A stretch of DNA of 64,000 nucleotides from Leptodesmis sichuanensis A121 (GCF_021379005.1 NZ_CP075171.1:992001-1056000); one strand, 5' to 3'; numbered from the stretch's first letter, positions 52,708-61,952 are shown. Notes: a model not told the origin generated them from the letters alone. Program-made: numbers and translations.

Positions 52708-54468
52708 GTGGTGCTACCTCATCCTTTTCGATCGGCGTTAACGCCCTCACTGGGTCTGCTGACACTCAGCTTGGTGGCCTGTCAGACTGAAGTTCCTCAA
52801 GTCACCCGGCCTACCCCGTTGCCTCAAGATGACCAAATTCAGGTGTACATGAATCATGAACCGGCTGCCAGTTATACCGAGCCTTATCGCCAGATTACCC
52901 GCAATGGCGACAATCTGGAGCAGGTTATTATTGACACGATTGCTGCGGCTCGTTCCACCGTTGATGTGGCCGCTCAGGAGTTCCGTTTGCCAGGAATAGC
53001 TCAGGCTCTGGTAGAACGGCAGAAGGCTGGCGTGCGGGTACGGGTAATTCTGGAAAATACCTACTCTCGCCCTTTTAGTCAGTTCACGGCGGCAGAAGTG
53101 GCCAGGTTGCCAGAGCGCGAGCGCGATCGCTACAACGAAGCCCGCCGCTTAATGGATCTGAATAACGATGGTCAACTGAGCCAGAACGAAATTGACCAGC
53201 GGGATGGCCTGGTGATTTTGGACAAGGCCCGCATTCCCCGCATTGACGATACGGCAGATGGTTCAGCCGGAAGTAACCTGATGCACCATAAGTTTGTGGT
53301 GGTAGATAATCGTACGATCATTGTCACCTCAGCCAACTTTACGACCAGTGACATTCACGGAGATTTCAAATTCCCTTTGAGTCGGGGCAATGCCAATAAT
53401 TTGTTGAAAATTAATAGTCCAGAATTGGCAGCTACCTTCACGGAAGAATTCAACATCATGTGGGGCGATCGCGCCAGTGGTCAGTCCGGGCGCTTGTTTG
53501 GAGTCAAAAAGCCTTTTCGTCCCGCTCGTCAGTTCACCATTGGGGCCAGCCGCGTCGAGGTGCAGTTTTCTCCGGCTTCCCGCTCCACACCCTGGGAGGA
53601 CAGTAGCAACGGCTTGATTGGGAGAACGCTGAGCAGTGCCAATCAGACAATCGCAATGGCCTTATTTGTGTTCTCTGATCAAACGCTGGTGAATCGCCTG
53701 GAACCCCTGCACCGTAAAGGAGTGAATTTTAAGACATTAATCGATGCGGGCTTTGCCTACCGTTCCTATAGCGAAGGACTGGATATGATGGGAGTCGCCC
53801 TGGCGGAGAATTGCCAGTTTGAGCCAGATAATCGCCCCTGGCAACCGGCGATCGCTACGGTAGGAGTACCCCGGATGCCACCTGGAGACTTACTCCACCA
53901 TAAATTCGGCCTGGTGGACGGACATACGGTAATCACAGGCTCTCATAACTGGACGGATGCGGCTAATCGGGGAAATGACGAGACAGTGATCGTAGTTCAT
54001 AATCCGATCGTGGCGGCTCACTATCAACGGGAATTTGAACGGCTGTATACCAACGCCATTTTAGGAGTGCCACCCGCTGTCCAGAAGAAGGCGGCTGCAA
54101 ACTATCAATGTCAGCCGTCAGCTTCATCTCAAGCCAGCAAAATTGCATCAGGTCAGGCTGAACCCACTCTGCGGGATCCTAGCCAACCGTTTCAAAAGCT
54201 TAAACATCCTACGAATCGAAACACTCGACTGACCAACCAGTCTCAGACAAAATCTGTTTCCCACCTTAAAAAGGCCACTCAGCGTATTAACTTGAACACC
54301 GCAACTCAGGCAGAACTCGAAAGTTTACCTGGAGTAGGGCCATCGTTGGCCAAGCGGATTATTGTGGCCCGCCAACAGAAACGATTCACGTCCCTTGCAG
54401 ATTTTGATCAACTCAGTGGGGTCGGGCCGAAGTTATTAGAGAAATTGAAAGATCGGGTGACCTGGTAA
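52708..54468 (+). CDS. lipoprotein with PLD nuclease, EF-hand loop and ComEA-like HhH domains
   Basis: 586 aa, start GTG 52708 or 52711. A lipobox LVAC puts the lipidated cysteine at 25. Two phospholipase-D HKD motifs: HHKFVVVDNRTIIVTSANF (~193) and HHKFGLVDGHTVITGSHNW (~396), each with Asn/Asp context intact. Between strands of the first half is a canonical calcium loop DLNNDGQLSQNE at 150-161. The C-terminus (527-586) is a ComEA-type double helix-hairpin-helix (INLNTATQAELESLPGVGPSLAKRI). So a surface-anchored, probably calcium-dependent nuclease with its own DNA-binding module is likely. Domain calls are direct; role in DNA uptake or degradation is inference. Confidence 0.88.
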   Translation: MVLPHPFRSALTPSLGLLTLSLVACQTEVPQVTRPTPLPQDDQIQVYMNHEPAASYTEPYRQITRNGDNLEQVIIDTIAAARSTVDVAAQEFRLPGIAQALVERQKAGVRVRVILENTYSRPFSQFTAAEVARLPERERDRYNEARRLMDLNNDGQLSQNEIDQRDGLVILDKARIPRIDDTADGSAGSNLMHHKFVVVDNRTIIVTSANFTTSDIHGDFKFPLSRGNANNLLKINSPELAATFTEEFNIMWGDRASGQSGRLFGVKKPFRPARQFTIGASRVEVQFSPASRSTPWEDSSNGLIGRTLSSANQTIAMALFVFSDQTLVNRLEPLHRKGVNFKTLIDAGFAYRSYSEGLDMMGVALAENCQFEPDNRPWQPAIATVGVPRMPPGDLLHHKFGLVDGHTVITGSHNWTDAANRGNDETVIVVHNPIVAAHYQREFERLYTNAILGVPPAVQKKAAANYQCQPSASSQASKIASGQAEPTLRDPSQPFQKLKHPTNRNTRLTNQSQTKSVSHLKKATQRINLNTATQAELESLPGVGPSLAKRIIVARQQKRFTSLADFDQLSGVGPKLLEKLKDRVTW

Positions 54469-54541
54469 CTGCTGACTCAAGTTGAGCTAAATCAAACATT
54501 AAGTAACACTAAATAACGCTGAACCCAAAAACGAGGCTCTC

Positions 54542-54775
54542 TTAGCAGCTATAGAGAGCTTTCAATCTCAATGCCATTGGCAGGTTGCCTCTAGAAGCAA
54601 AAGCCAGGGCTGTTAGACGGGTAGCCGCAGACGGGGATGGTTTGAATTTAGGCTGGGTGTAACGGCTGCCACCCCCAACTCTACGGCCTGGAAAACCATC
54701 TCTACCAGCAAAAGCAGGCTCCGTGATAGAGACAAACAGAGCTAGAAGTGAAAAACCAATGGTGATTTGACGCAT
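54542..54775 (-). pseudogene. probable truncated DUF928-like secreted protein
   Basis: 77 aa with a signal peptide ending AFA. The mature part PGRRVGGGSR and RLTALA resembles the start of DUF928 proteins (typically GRRxGGGTRG...LTALVP), which are normally 200 aa or more; the rest is missing. It could instead be a genuine short protein. No known function for the family. Confidence 0.5.
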
Positions 54776-54951
54776 AGTGTTTGGGTAGATGCTGAATCTG
54801 TAACCTACATTAATAGAATGTCAAGTACAGGAGGGTAGCGGCCAGCGTTAAATCACCGAAGTCGTTTTGCCTTAATTGGCCGTGGCTTAACAGCAACTTA
54901 ATACTCTGACCGTGGATTTACGAATTGCCGACAGTAATGGTCAATTTACAG

Positions 54952-54995
54952 CCTATCAAAACAGATTTTTGGTCAGTCTGTAAATCTGTGATAGG
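54952..54995. other. stem-loop upstream of the DUF2288 gene
   Basis: CCTATC and ACAGATTT (54953-54968) pair with AAATCTGT and GATAGG (54982-54995). It ends 29 bp before the DUF2288 start, so it may be in its leader or operator region. Confidence 0.55.
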
Positions 54996-55024
54996 TTTAT
55001 TGCACTTTTTTCTTTTTCATTGCG

Positions 55025-55312
55025 ATGCAAGATCTTCGAGAAGAACTGGCTCAAACCCTGGATGAAGCAGAATGGAACTGGCTATCCCCTCATGCTCGAC
55101 GAGACTCTTTAATTGTGGTGTCTCAGGAACTTAATTTGCTGGATGTCGGAGTTGCGATCGCTGAGGATGACACGTCCAAAGTCACCCGCTGGATTGAAGA
55201 AGCATTGATTCAAAAACCATCCCAGATCCAACTGAGTGATTGGAACCAAAATCAAATGAAGCGCTTTAATGCGTTGATTGTGCAGCCCTATGTACTGGTA
55301 CAGGAAATTTAA
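55025..55312 (+). CDS. DUF2288 domain protein
   Basis: 95 aa, cytoplasmic. Matches DUF2288: LREELAQTLDEAEWNWLSPHARRDSLIVVSQELNLLDVGVAIAEDD, and a WIEEALI...PSQIQLSDWN half. Family members are small and uncharacterised, common in cyanobacteria and proteobacteria. A hairpin at 54952-54995 precedes it. No partner gene is suggested. Confidence 0.83.
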   Translation: MQDLREELAQTLDEAEWNWLSPHARRDSLIVVSQELNLLDVGVAIAEDDTSKVTRWIEEALIQKPSQIQLSDWNQNQMKRFNALIVQPYVLVQEI

Positions 55313-55414
55313 GGTAATTTCCAAAAAGGGGGAACCTGCAAACCGGAGGAGTTCAGCAACCGATAGAAAACCTTAGTTCGTATTCAGATCACTACCTGAC
55401 TGCTTGGCTCTTAC

Positions 55415-56023
55415 TTACCGTCCTCCAAAATGGCGACTTAAGGTCGAGCCAGTATGTCCGGTAGCCACCCATAACAGTGCTCTGGCCCCATCACGGGCCG
55501 TTTTTTGCCACGGTTCAGATTGATGCGTTGAAGGAACTGACACTGGCTTTAGCAAAATGCCTCGACTGCCAAAGACAATTTCCCCAACCAGGGAAGCGCG
55601 TCCCATGTGAGTATCGGAAGTAACCAGATAAACACTGGTAATACCTTTAGATCTCAATTCGTCAACCAGCGTTGTAAAGTTAGTTACTGTATCGACCGCT
55701 GTTCGATCCAGGTGCAAGCGGTTAAAACTAATCCCAGCTTTTGAAAAAACATCCTCGGTGTACTCAATGTTGCTGCCACTGGAAATCCAGATTGGTAGCT
55801 CAGGATGTTGGCGGGCAAAATTGGCAGCAAAGTTTTCTCGCTCCGGAGCGCCACCCAGTACCAAAATGGCTTGAGGTTGAGTTAAGTAGTTCTGAATTCC
55901 TCGGTAACTGAACCATGCCATTGGCAACAGAAAAAGCGCCATAGCAGAAACGAGCTTCTTACGGAAGCGGGGTGGACGGCGAGTGGAGGAATTGGGTAGT
56001 TGGAGCAAACCCCTGACGGTCAT
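55415..56023 (-). CDS. YdcF-like DUF218 membrane protein
   Basis: 202 aa. One N-terminal membrane helix (~25-45), then a DUF218/YdcF domain: AILVLGGAPERE, LPIWISSGSN, DRTAVDTVTNF and VYLVTSDTHMGRAS. Thought to bind nucleotides or modify envelope glycans (ElyC/SanA relatives), but no reaction is established. Downstream of the TPR gene, same strand, 43-bp gap. Confidence 0.88.
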   Translation of the reverse strand: MTVRGLLQLPNSSTRRPPRFRKKLVSAMALFLLPMAWFSYRGIQNYLTQPQAILVLGGAPERENFAANFARQHPELPIWISSGSNIEYTEDVFSKAGISFNRLHLDRTAVDTVTNFTTLVDELRSKGITSVYLVTSDTHMGRASLVGEIVFGSRGILLKPVSVPSTHQSEPWQKTARDGARALLWVATGHTGSTLSRHFGGR

Positions 56024-56066
56024 AGTTTGACGATTTGATTTGAGGATTTCGAGGGTTTAAATAAAG

Positions 56067-56960
56067 CTATCTGCGAGGAGTAGGTCGTTGCTGTGCGGGA
56101 GAGGATCGCCCTTGAGCCTGAGTAATGGCAGCCCGGATTTGTGGGGTTTCCAGTAGCTTTTTGGCATCTGCCAGCAGGCGATCGCCCCACAAATTCTCCT
56201 TCAAAACTTTTAAATCAGCATAGCTATTATCCAGCTTGATGGCAGCTTCTGCCAGGGCTAATGCTTGCTGTTGATCGCCTTTCATGTAAAGCGCCACTGC
56301 TGTTGCCAGACGAGGCTCTGCCGCTTTTTCATCAATGGCTGAGGCGGTTTTCCAATACTGGATGGCTTCATCGATTCTGCCCGATTCATATTTAATCAAT
56401 CCAATATTGTTGATTGCAGGCCAGTAGTTCTTTTCCTGAGCAATGGCCTTTTCATATTGGACGATCGCGTCCGAAAGCTGGCCCATCATTAGGTACGTAT
56501 TTCCTAAATCAAATAACGCTCCTGGCACATTCGGCTTAATTTGCAAACCTGCTTTGATATACTCAACTGCCTGACTGTATTTGCCCTTCTGACGATAAGC
56601 AGAGCCAAGCGCAAACAGAACCGCTGAATTTTTATTGTCCAGAGATTGAGCTTTCTGAAGTGCCGTAATCCCGTTATCTATCTCGTTAGTCTGTAAATAT
56701 AGTCCTCCTAGTAATGACCAGACTTCTGGACTTTTAGGAGCTAATTGAGTGGCTAATCTGACTCGCTGCAAAGCCAATTCGTACTGCTGGAACTGAGCAA
56801 GCTGAACAGCCTCTTGGGCCAGACTAAGACCCTGTTGCTGAAGTTTGGTGGGATCCAGGCGCAGGACATGAGGCACCAGGGCCTGCCCAGATGCTAAACG
56901 GGGCATTCCCAGCAGACTCATGAGAACAAGAGTGAAAATGACAAGTTTGCGGTTAGGCAC
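56067..56960 (-). CDS. secreted TPR-repeat protein
   Basis: 297 aa with a signal peptide (about 1-25, ending ASG). Five to six TPR units from ~35 to 235 (e.g. ALFDLGNTYLMMGQLSDAIVQYEKAI, AINNIGLIKYESGRIDEAIQYW). Probably a periplasmic scaffold for protein contacts. The C-terminus is Gln/Arg/Pro-rich. Its position before the YdcF-like gene suggests co-transcription. Confidence 0.87.
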   Translation of the reverse strand: MPNRKLVIFTLVLMSLLGMPRLASGQALVPHVLRLDPTKLQQQGLSLAQEAVQLAQFQQYELALQRVRLATQLAPKSPEVWSLLGGLYLQTNEIDNGITALQKAQSLDNKNSAVLFALGSAYRQKGKYSQAVEYIKAGLQIKPNVPGALFDLGNTYLMMGQLSDAIVQYEKAIAQEKNYWPAINNIGLIKYESGRIDEAIQYWKTASAIDEKAAEPRLATAVALYMKGDQQQALALAEAAIKLDNSYADLKVLKENLWGDRLLADAKKLLETPQIRAAITQAQGRSSPAQQRPTPRR

Positions 56961-57151
56961 GATGACAGGGCTTTAAGAATACAACATGGCTCGACTGACA
57001 GATAGCTTAGTCGATTTGACTCTTATGGTGGCACAAATCTTGCTGAATACTCTAAAAAAGCCAATGGGCTTAAGAAATTAGAAATCGATGACACATCTGG
57101 GTCAAAACCCCCTATCCTAGAGGACTCTAAAAGTATTATGGATTAGAGCTT

Positions 57152-59233
57152 ATGGATCGGTTCACTGTTGAGGTGATTGCCCAAACTCCCCAACCACAGC
57201 AAGTGATCTATGCGGCGATGCATCAGGACTATGCCGAGGAGTTTGTCTGGAGTGAGCGCGATCGCTTCCCCAGCGAAGAAAAGTGCGGCGAACTGGTGGT
57301 CAAACATTTGCTGGCAGGAAATCGTGGTCATTATGGCCCCCTGGAGCATCCCCAAATTGTTTTAAACTGCGGCTGGTTTCCCCACAGCACCATGCAGCAA
57401 ATTCGCACTCATCGTGTTGGCATTAGTTTCGATGTTCAGTGTCTAGCTGGCGATACAGAAATTACCTTCGTAAAGGCATCTGGGGCCTTAAGAAAAATCA
57501 GAATTGCTGAACTATACGACCTTTGGACTCATGGCGAGAAAGCAGTTCGAGAGCGGAAGATTCAAGGTCGTCAGGGTGAACCTCCAGGGCAATATCGTCG
57601 GGACTGTAAGACACGTCTCAAGAATATGCGCCTGAGAGTCTTGAATGAAGAGACTGGGTTATTTGAAACCAGCCATATTCGGGATGTGATGTGTAGCGGC
57701 CTACAGCCTGTTTATCGGCTCACCCTGGAAGATGGCAGAACGCTGGATTGTACAACCAATCATCGTTTACTGACTACTCAAGGGTGGCAAACAATGGGAG
57801 AGGCTGTTGGGCTACAGACTGCTCCTGACGGCAGTGTAGTGAATATGACTCATCCCTGCGCTGTTATGGCTAATGGAGTTGTGGCTGTGGGGAGAGGACT
57901 CTACCGAGATAAAGTTTGGCTGAACCAGCAAATTCATTTAGGACTTTCCACTCAAGAAATTGCTAATTTAGCCGCCTGCTCAGAAACATCCGTCAGAGAC
58001 TGGGCAAAGCGCCTAGGGCTGCAACTTAATCAGAGAAATACCCAATTTCATAAAGGCCAAAAACCCTGGAATTATAGAGCGAATGCTCTGTATAGAGATA
58101 AACAATGGTTGGAAACCCAACTTAACCAGGGATCATCTGTTGATCAGATGGCTGAAGCCGCTGAATGTTCGATCGAGGCGATCAAAAAGTGGGCTTACTA
58201 CTACGGTCTCGCTCTCAACAAACGCCCAACGCCATTCCAGCCAGGATTTACCCCCTGGAATAAGAGTAAGTCCGGATACCATTTGAACTTGTCGGCCAGT
58301 AGCCAGGAAAAGTGTAGAGAAAATGCTGCTCGATATACACAGCGTGGGCCAGAATCCAACTTCTGGAAAGGTGGCACTTCAGAGACACGAGAGCTAATTG
58401 GGGCATGGACACGGCAGGTTGCACCGCAAGTTCATGCGAAGTACAACTATATCTGTCAGCGTTGTGGATGCCGAGGCGGGGAACTTCATGCCCATCATTT
58501 GGTTCCTGTTTTTGCTGATGAATCGTTAGCTTATGAGTTTGAGAATTTAGTTAGTCTTTGTAAGACTTGTCACGAATACATTCATAACAATAATTTAGAG
58601 GCTGAATTTGCAGCAGCCTTTCAATCTACTACTGAACCGAAGAATTGGCAGGCTAAACCAAAACCACAGGGACGAAAGCTGAAACCTCATCCATTGGCAG
58701 TCATTAGGATTGAGTATTTGGGCTGGCAAATGACCTATGACTTGGAAGTTGAGGAGCCGTGGCACAATTTTGTAGCTAATGGGCTAGTGGTTCATAATTC
58801 CTTCCGCTATACCGGATCCCGAATTTTGGATGTCGTGGCGGGCAAGCGAGATGTTGAAGAGGTGTTTTATTTGCGCCCGGTGGGGGCTTATAGCGATCGC
58901 CAGGGCAAGCGCTATGACTACACAGAAGCATTACGTCAGCAAGATCTGGAGTGGTGTTTGCAAGCCTGTCAGCGCTACAAAGAACGGATTGATCAGGGGT
59001 TTGCCGAGGAACACGCTCGCGGCCTGATTCCCTTTGATGTGCGACAACATTGGGTGATGTCCGCAAATGTCCGATCGCTGATGCATCTGCTCGATTTGCG
59101 CTGGAAGTCTGATGCTCAGTTGGAGGCCCAAAAGCTGTGTGAAACCATCTGGCCTCACTTCCAAGCCTGGGTACCAGCGATCGCCGACTGGTATGAAACA
59201 AATCGTCTTAAGAAAGCTCGGTTAGCTCCTTAA
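57152..59233 (+). CDS. thyX: flavin-dependent thymidylate synthase ThyX, interrupted by an intein
   Basis: 693 aa precursor. N-extein residues 1-96 end in RTHRVGISFDVQ, C-extein residues 550-693 begin SFRYTG; joined, they give a 240 aa ThyX with the RHRxxS-type motif (here RTHRVGISFDVQSFR). The intein is residues 97-549 (C97 first; HN at the end, S550 as +1), in frame and with complete splicing blocks. ThyX methylates dUMP using methylenetetrahydrofolate and FADH2. A terminator hairpin lies at 59304. Splicing is inferred from motifs, not shown. Confidence 0.96.
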   Translation: MDRFTVEVIAQTPQPQQVIYAAMHQDYAEEFVWSERDRFPSEEKCGELVVKHLLAGNRGHYGPLEHPQIVLNCGWFPHSTMQQIRTHRVGISFDVQCLAGDTEITFVKASGALRKIRIAELYDLWTHGEKAVRERKIQGRQGEPPGQYRRDCKTRLKNMRLRVLNEETGLFETSHIRDVMCSGLQPVYRLTLEDGRTLDCTTNHRLLTTQGWQTMGEAVGLQTAPDGSVVNMTHPCAVMANGVVAVGRGLYRDKVWLNQQIHLGLSTQEIANLAACSETSVRDWAKRLGLQLNQRNTQFHKGQKPWNYRANALYRDKQWLETQLNQGSSVDQMAEAAECSIEAIKKWAYYYGLALNKRPTPFQPGFTPWNKSKSGYHLNLSASSQEKCRENAARYTQRGPESNFWKGGTSETRELIGAWTRQVAPQVHAKYNYICQRCGCRGGELHAHHLVPVFADESLAYEFENLVSLCKTCHEYIHNNNLEAEFAAAFQSTTEPKNWQAKPKPQGRKLKPHPLAVIRIEYLGWQMTYDLEVEEPWHNFVANGLVVHNSFRYTGSRILDVVAGKRDVEEVFYLRPVGAYSDRQGKRYDYTEALRQQDLEWCLQACQRYKERIDQGFAEEHARGLIPFDVRQHWVMSANVRSLMHLLDLRWKSDAQLEAQKLCETIWPHFQAWVPAIADWYETNRLKKARLAP
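57440..58798 (+). other. 453-aa intein with duplicated HTH units and HNH endonuclease
   Basis: Splicing block A begins CLAGDTEI, block B contains TTNHRLLT, and the C-terminal block ends NFVANGLVVHN before Ser+1. Between them lie two tandem ~40-residue units (precursor residues 251-290 and 314-353; YRDKxWLxxQ...EIANLAACSETSVRDWAKRLGL pattern), each followed by a [HQ]xGxxPWN segment, then an HNH nuclease (CQRCG...HAHHLVPVF...CKTCH; 433-470). The two units share about half their residues and resemble intein/intron-encoded DNA-recognition modules. Confidence 0.9.
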
Positions 59234-59657
59234 TATTCAATCATCCAAAATGCCATAAAGTCTTCCTAAGAATCTTGAGTAAAGTGCATATAAAACTTCA
59301 AAGAACTGCAACTAAATCTTGCAGTTTTTTACCCCATTCTTTCTCCTTTGTAATCGGATTCCAGGCAGCCAAACGTTAAGAAAAGCTATTGGAATCGAGA
59401 GTTGGGTACCTTACTGTGAGAAGCTTCAGGTCGCTTCTAGAGACACTCTTAACAGAACTACACCGTTAACTAAATTCGGCAGAAATATTATTTTTCGTAC
59501 TTTTAAGAAGTATAAGAAAAGTGGAAGCATAACATTTCCAGCAAAATACCTTGAAAGGATATAGGATAAGGATTTCAAGGTTTCCTTACAAAAGAATCTG
59601 GTTTTTGTAGCGGCTATATTAGCCTCCATAGTGATGAGTTTATGACTCGTGTTTACT
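59234..59657. other. 424-bp intergenic region
   Basis: Begins with the thyX terminator at 59304. The rest is AT-rich. An 81-codon frame at 59319-59564 has no family features or ribosome-binding site and overlaps the terminator. Confidence 0.6.
59304..59330 (+). terminator. rho-independent terminator of thyX
   Basis: AACTGCAA (59304-59311) pairs with TTGCAGTT (59319-59326) over a 7-base loop, followed by TTTT. Confidence 0.85.
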
Positions 59658-60053
59658 ATGGAGTCAGAGTCGGGATATATTTTACTGCTGGCCGAGCATC
59701 CGCGTCAGGTGCGGGTTCTGATGTCGTTGCTTGGATGTTCCAGTCATTCAGTTGCGATCGCCTGTTCAGCAGAGCAGGCCGTTACTCAAGTGCATGAAAA
59801 ACCACCTTTCTTAATTATTCTGGCAGGCGATCACCAGAACTGGTCTCATACCCTGCTGCAGGAACTGCGTACCCGTGCCAATGCTCATCCAGTAACCCTC
59901 GTCGCCTTAACTGACTTTCATGCTCCTAGTTGGATTCATCAGGAAGAAAATCCCGGATTTGACGGTTTCTTAGTCAACCCTATCAGCAGTGAAGTGTTAT
60001 CCTCACTGGTTCAGTCGGCTTACACCCGCCAAACTTGTTACTCAATTCGTTAG
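59658..60053 (+). CDS. degenerate receiver-domain protein
   Basis: 131 aa from the ATG at 59658. Has the length and strand pattern of a CheY-like receiver, but the key sites are altered: the acidic pair reads AE (LLLAEHPRQVRVL), the phospho-acceptor position is Ala in LIILAGDH, and the usual Lys-Pro is Asn-Pro (GFLVNPIS). The Ser/Thr is kept (LVALT). So it is unlikely to be phosphorylated and may act as a protein-interaction domain. It ends 34 bp before the preferred start of the deacetylase gene, so they are probably one unit. Confidence 0.75.
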   Translation: MESESGYILLLAEHPRQVRVLMSLLGCSSHSVAIACSAEQAVTQVHEKPPFLIILAGDHQNWSHTLLQELRTRANAHPVTLVALTDFHAPSWIHQEENPGFDGFLVNPISSEVLSSLVQSAYTRQTCYSIR

Positions 60054-60087
60054 GCTAGAAGGACAAAGTGCTGCCGCTTCTCTGTCT

Positions 60088-60783
60088 ATGCAATTCGCTC
60101 CTCTCTATCCGATCGTCCACCAGGTTCTGAAGCCGCTGTTTCCGCAGTGCCTGTGGTCGGGTAATGAGAACGTACCGACGATCGCGCTCACCTTTGATGA
60201 TGGCCCTCACCCACGTTATACGCCTGAACTTTTGCAGGTTTTAGATCGGCACGGGGTCGTAGCCAGCTTTTTCTGGTTAGGTGTTTGTGTCAACCGGGCA
60301 CCTGCGATCGCGGAAGGAATTTATCGCCGGGGACACTGGATTGGCTTACATGGTTATGACCATCGTTCCTTTCCCACCCTCTCCTCTACTGAACTGAAGC
60401 TCAGCCTGCAAAGAACTCAAAGCGAAATTTCCAGAGCCTGCCAAATCCCCGAACAAGCCATTTTAGACGTGCGGCCCCCCAATGGCTTTTTCACCCCCAA
60501 GATCCTCGATCTATTACAGGAGGAGAACTATCGTTCTGTAATGTGGAGTGTCGTCCCGGAGGATTGGGTTAATCCTGGAGTGGCTACGGTGGTCAATCGG
60601 GTTCTGGCTCAGGTGAAAAATGGCTCAATTATTGTGCTACATGATGGTCATTGTGGCGGAGAACGGGTGGCAGAGATCGTTGACCACTTAATTCCGATCC
60701 TCCTGCGACAGGGATACCGCTTCGTTACCATCGAGCAAATCTGGCAACAAACCTCTGCTCTACCCACTAAATTAATCAGTTGA
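60088..60783 (+). CDS. polysaccharide deacetylase (NodB domain)
   Basis: 231 aa from ATG 60088; a longer frame from 59989 would overlap the receiver gene by 65 bp, with an atypical extension. Carbohydrate esterase family 4 motifs: TFDDGPHPRYT (catalytic DD), GLHGYDHRSF (H-x3-H metal site), DVRPPNG, MWSVVPEDW and IIVLHDG. Removes N- or O-acetyl groups from peptidoglycan or an exopolysaccharide. No signal peptide is obvious. Partner receiver-like protein upstream. Confidence 0.9.
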   Translation: MQFAPLYPIVHQVLKPLFPQCLWSGNENVPTIALTFDDGPHPRYTPELLQVLDRHGVVASFFWLGVCVNRAPAIAEGIYRRGHWIGLHGYDHRSFPTLSSTELKLSLQRTQSEISRACQIPEQAILDVRPPNGFFTPKILDLLQEENYRSVMWSVVPEDWVNPGVATVVNRVLAQVKNGSIIVLHDGHCGGERVAEIVDHLIPILLRQGYRFVTIEQIWQQTSALPTKLIS

Positions 60784-60863
60784 ATGTCAACGCCATACAG
60801 GCGATCGCCAGATGCTTGAGAAACATCGTTTTCCTTGCTCCCCAATCGCCCCTTTCCAGAATA

Positions 60864-61904
60864 TTACCTGGGTTGAAAAGCTGTATATTGTCCTTTTAGT
60901 CCTTCTACGATCGCCTTTGTATTGGCGATCAACATTTTAGGATAGGTATCTGCCGCTGACCCTGGCTCCCCCAAACTATCTGAGTACAGCTCCTGTTCAG
61001 AAATTTTTACATTGGCTTCCTTAGCCACGGCCTCAATCAATTTGGGATTGACGGTCACTTCCGCAAACAAGGTCGGCACCCCAGAAGCCTTCACCTCCTT
61101 CACCAGTGCTTTAACCCGATTGGCCGTCGGCTTCTCTTCCGTACTGATTCCCTGTAAGGCTCCCTCCACTGAAATTCCATAGGCTACTGCGTAGTACCCC
61201 ATCGCATCATGGGTTGTCACCAGTTTACGATTGGATACCGGAATGTTAGCAATTTGAGATCGAATCCAGGTATGGATTTGAGTCAATTCGGTTGCCAATC
61301 TAGTTGCATTCTGCGTATACAAATTTGCTTTTTCAGGAGCCAGTTTAGCGAGGTGATTTTCAATGACTTTCACCATTGCCGCACCATTAGCTGCATTTTG
61401 CCAGACATGAGGATCAGGAGCCTGATCACCTTTGGCACCGTGATTGTCTGCTTGATTGCCAGCCTCAGAAGCCGATTCTCCGTGATCATGCTCCTCCCCC
61501 ATCAAAGGTTGTTTCACCGCCGCTTCTGCCACCGCAATTTTGGGAGCCGGATTGGAAGTGGACTGGATGAGTTTCACCAGATTCGGTTCAAAGTTATAGC
61601 CAGAGTAAAGAATTAACTGAGCATCCTCGATCGCCCGTCGATCTTGAGGCACTGCTTCATAGACATGACCATCCACACCGGGCTTCAGCAAACAGGTGAG
61701 ATCCAGCGTATCTTCTGCGATCGCCTTAGTCATATCGCAAAGTATGGTTGTAGTTACCACCACTTTAGGACGCTGCGTCCCGGTATTTACTCCAGCAGCA
61801 CCTGTCACTGTTGGATTGGGTGACATTGCAGTACAACTGGTCAGACATCCGACCATCAGGGCAAGCACTCCCCCACTCCACCTCTGCCAAGCCCAGTGAC
61901 TCAT
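60864..61904 (-). CDS. znuA: zinc/manganese ABC transporter substrate-binding lipoprotein (ZnuA-like)
   Basis: 346 aa from ATG 61904, which follows AAGGA; ATG 61940 would add 12 charged residues before the signal. Lipobox LTSC (C24). Cluster A-1 binding protein: KVVVTTTILCDMTKAIAEDT, a His-rich loop (EEHDHGES...NHGAK), DPHVWQN, THDAMGYYAVAYGIS. The long His/Glu-rich loop favours zinc over manganese. Divergent from the ABC ATPase, with a Zur-like palindrome between. The permease gene is not adjacent. Confidence 0.9.
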   Translation of the reverse strand: MSHWAWQRWSGGVLALMVGCLTSCTAMSPNPTVTGAAGVNTGTQRPKVVVTTTILCDMTKAIAEDTLDLTCLLKPGVDGHVYEAVPQDRRAIEDAQLILYSGYNFEPNLVKLIQSTSNPAPKIAVAEAAVKQPLMGEEHDHGESASEAGNQADNHGAKGDQAPDPHVWQNAANGAAMVKVIENHLAKLAPEKANLYTQNATRLATELTQIHTWIRSQIANIPVSNRKLVTTHDAMGYYAVAYGISVEGALQGISTEEKPTANRVKALVKEVKASGVPTLFAEVTVNPKLIEAVAKEANVKISEQELYSDSLGEPGSAADTYPKMLIANTKAIVEGLKGQYTAFQPR

Positions 61905-61952
61905 AAATGGTGAATCCTTTTTTATTCCAGAAATGACCATGTAAAATAAGAA

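Noticed and set aside
59319-59564. 81-aa open frame after thyX
   Set aside because: The first codons lie in the terminator hairpin. Composition is unlike neighbours, and no domain or ribosome-binding site is visible.
59989-60087. Longer deacetylase start overlapping the receiver gene
   Set aside because: The extra 33 residues are the receiver gene read in another frame and do not look like a signal peptide.
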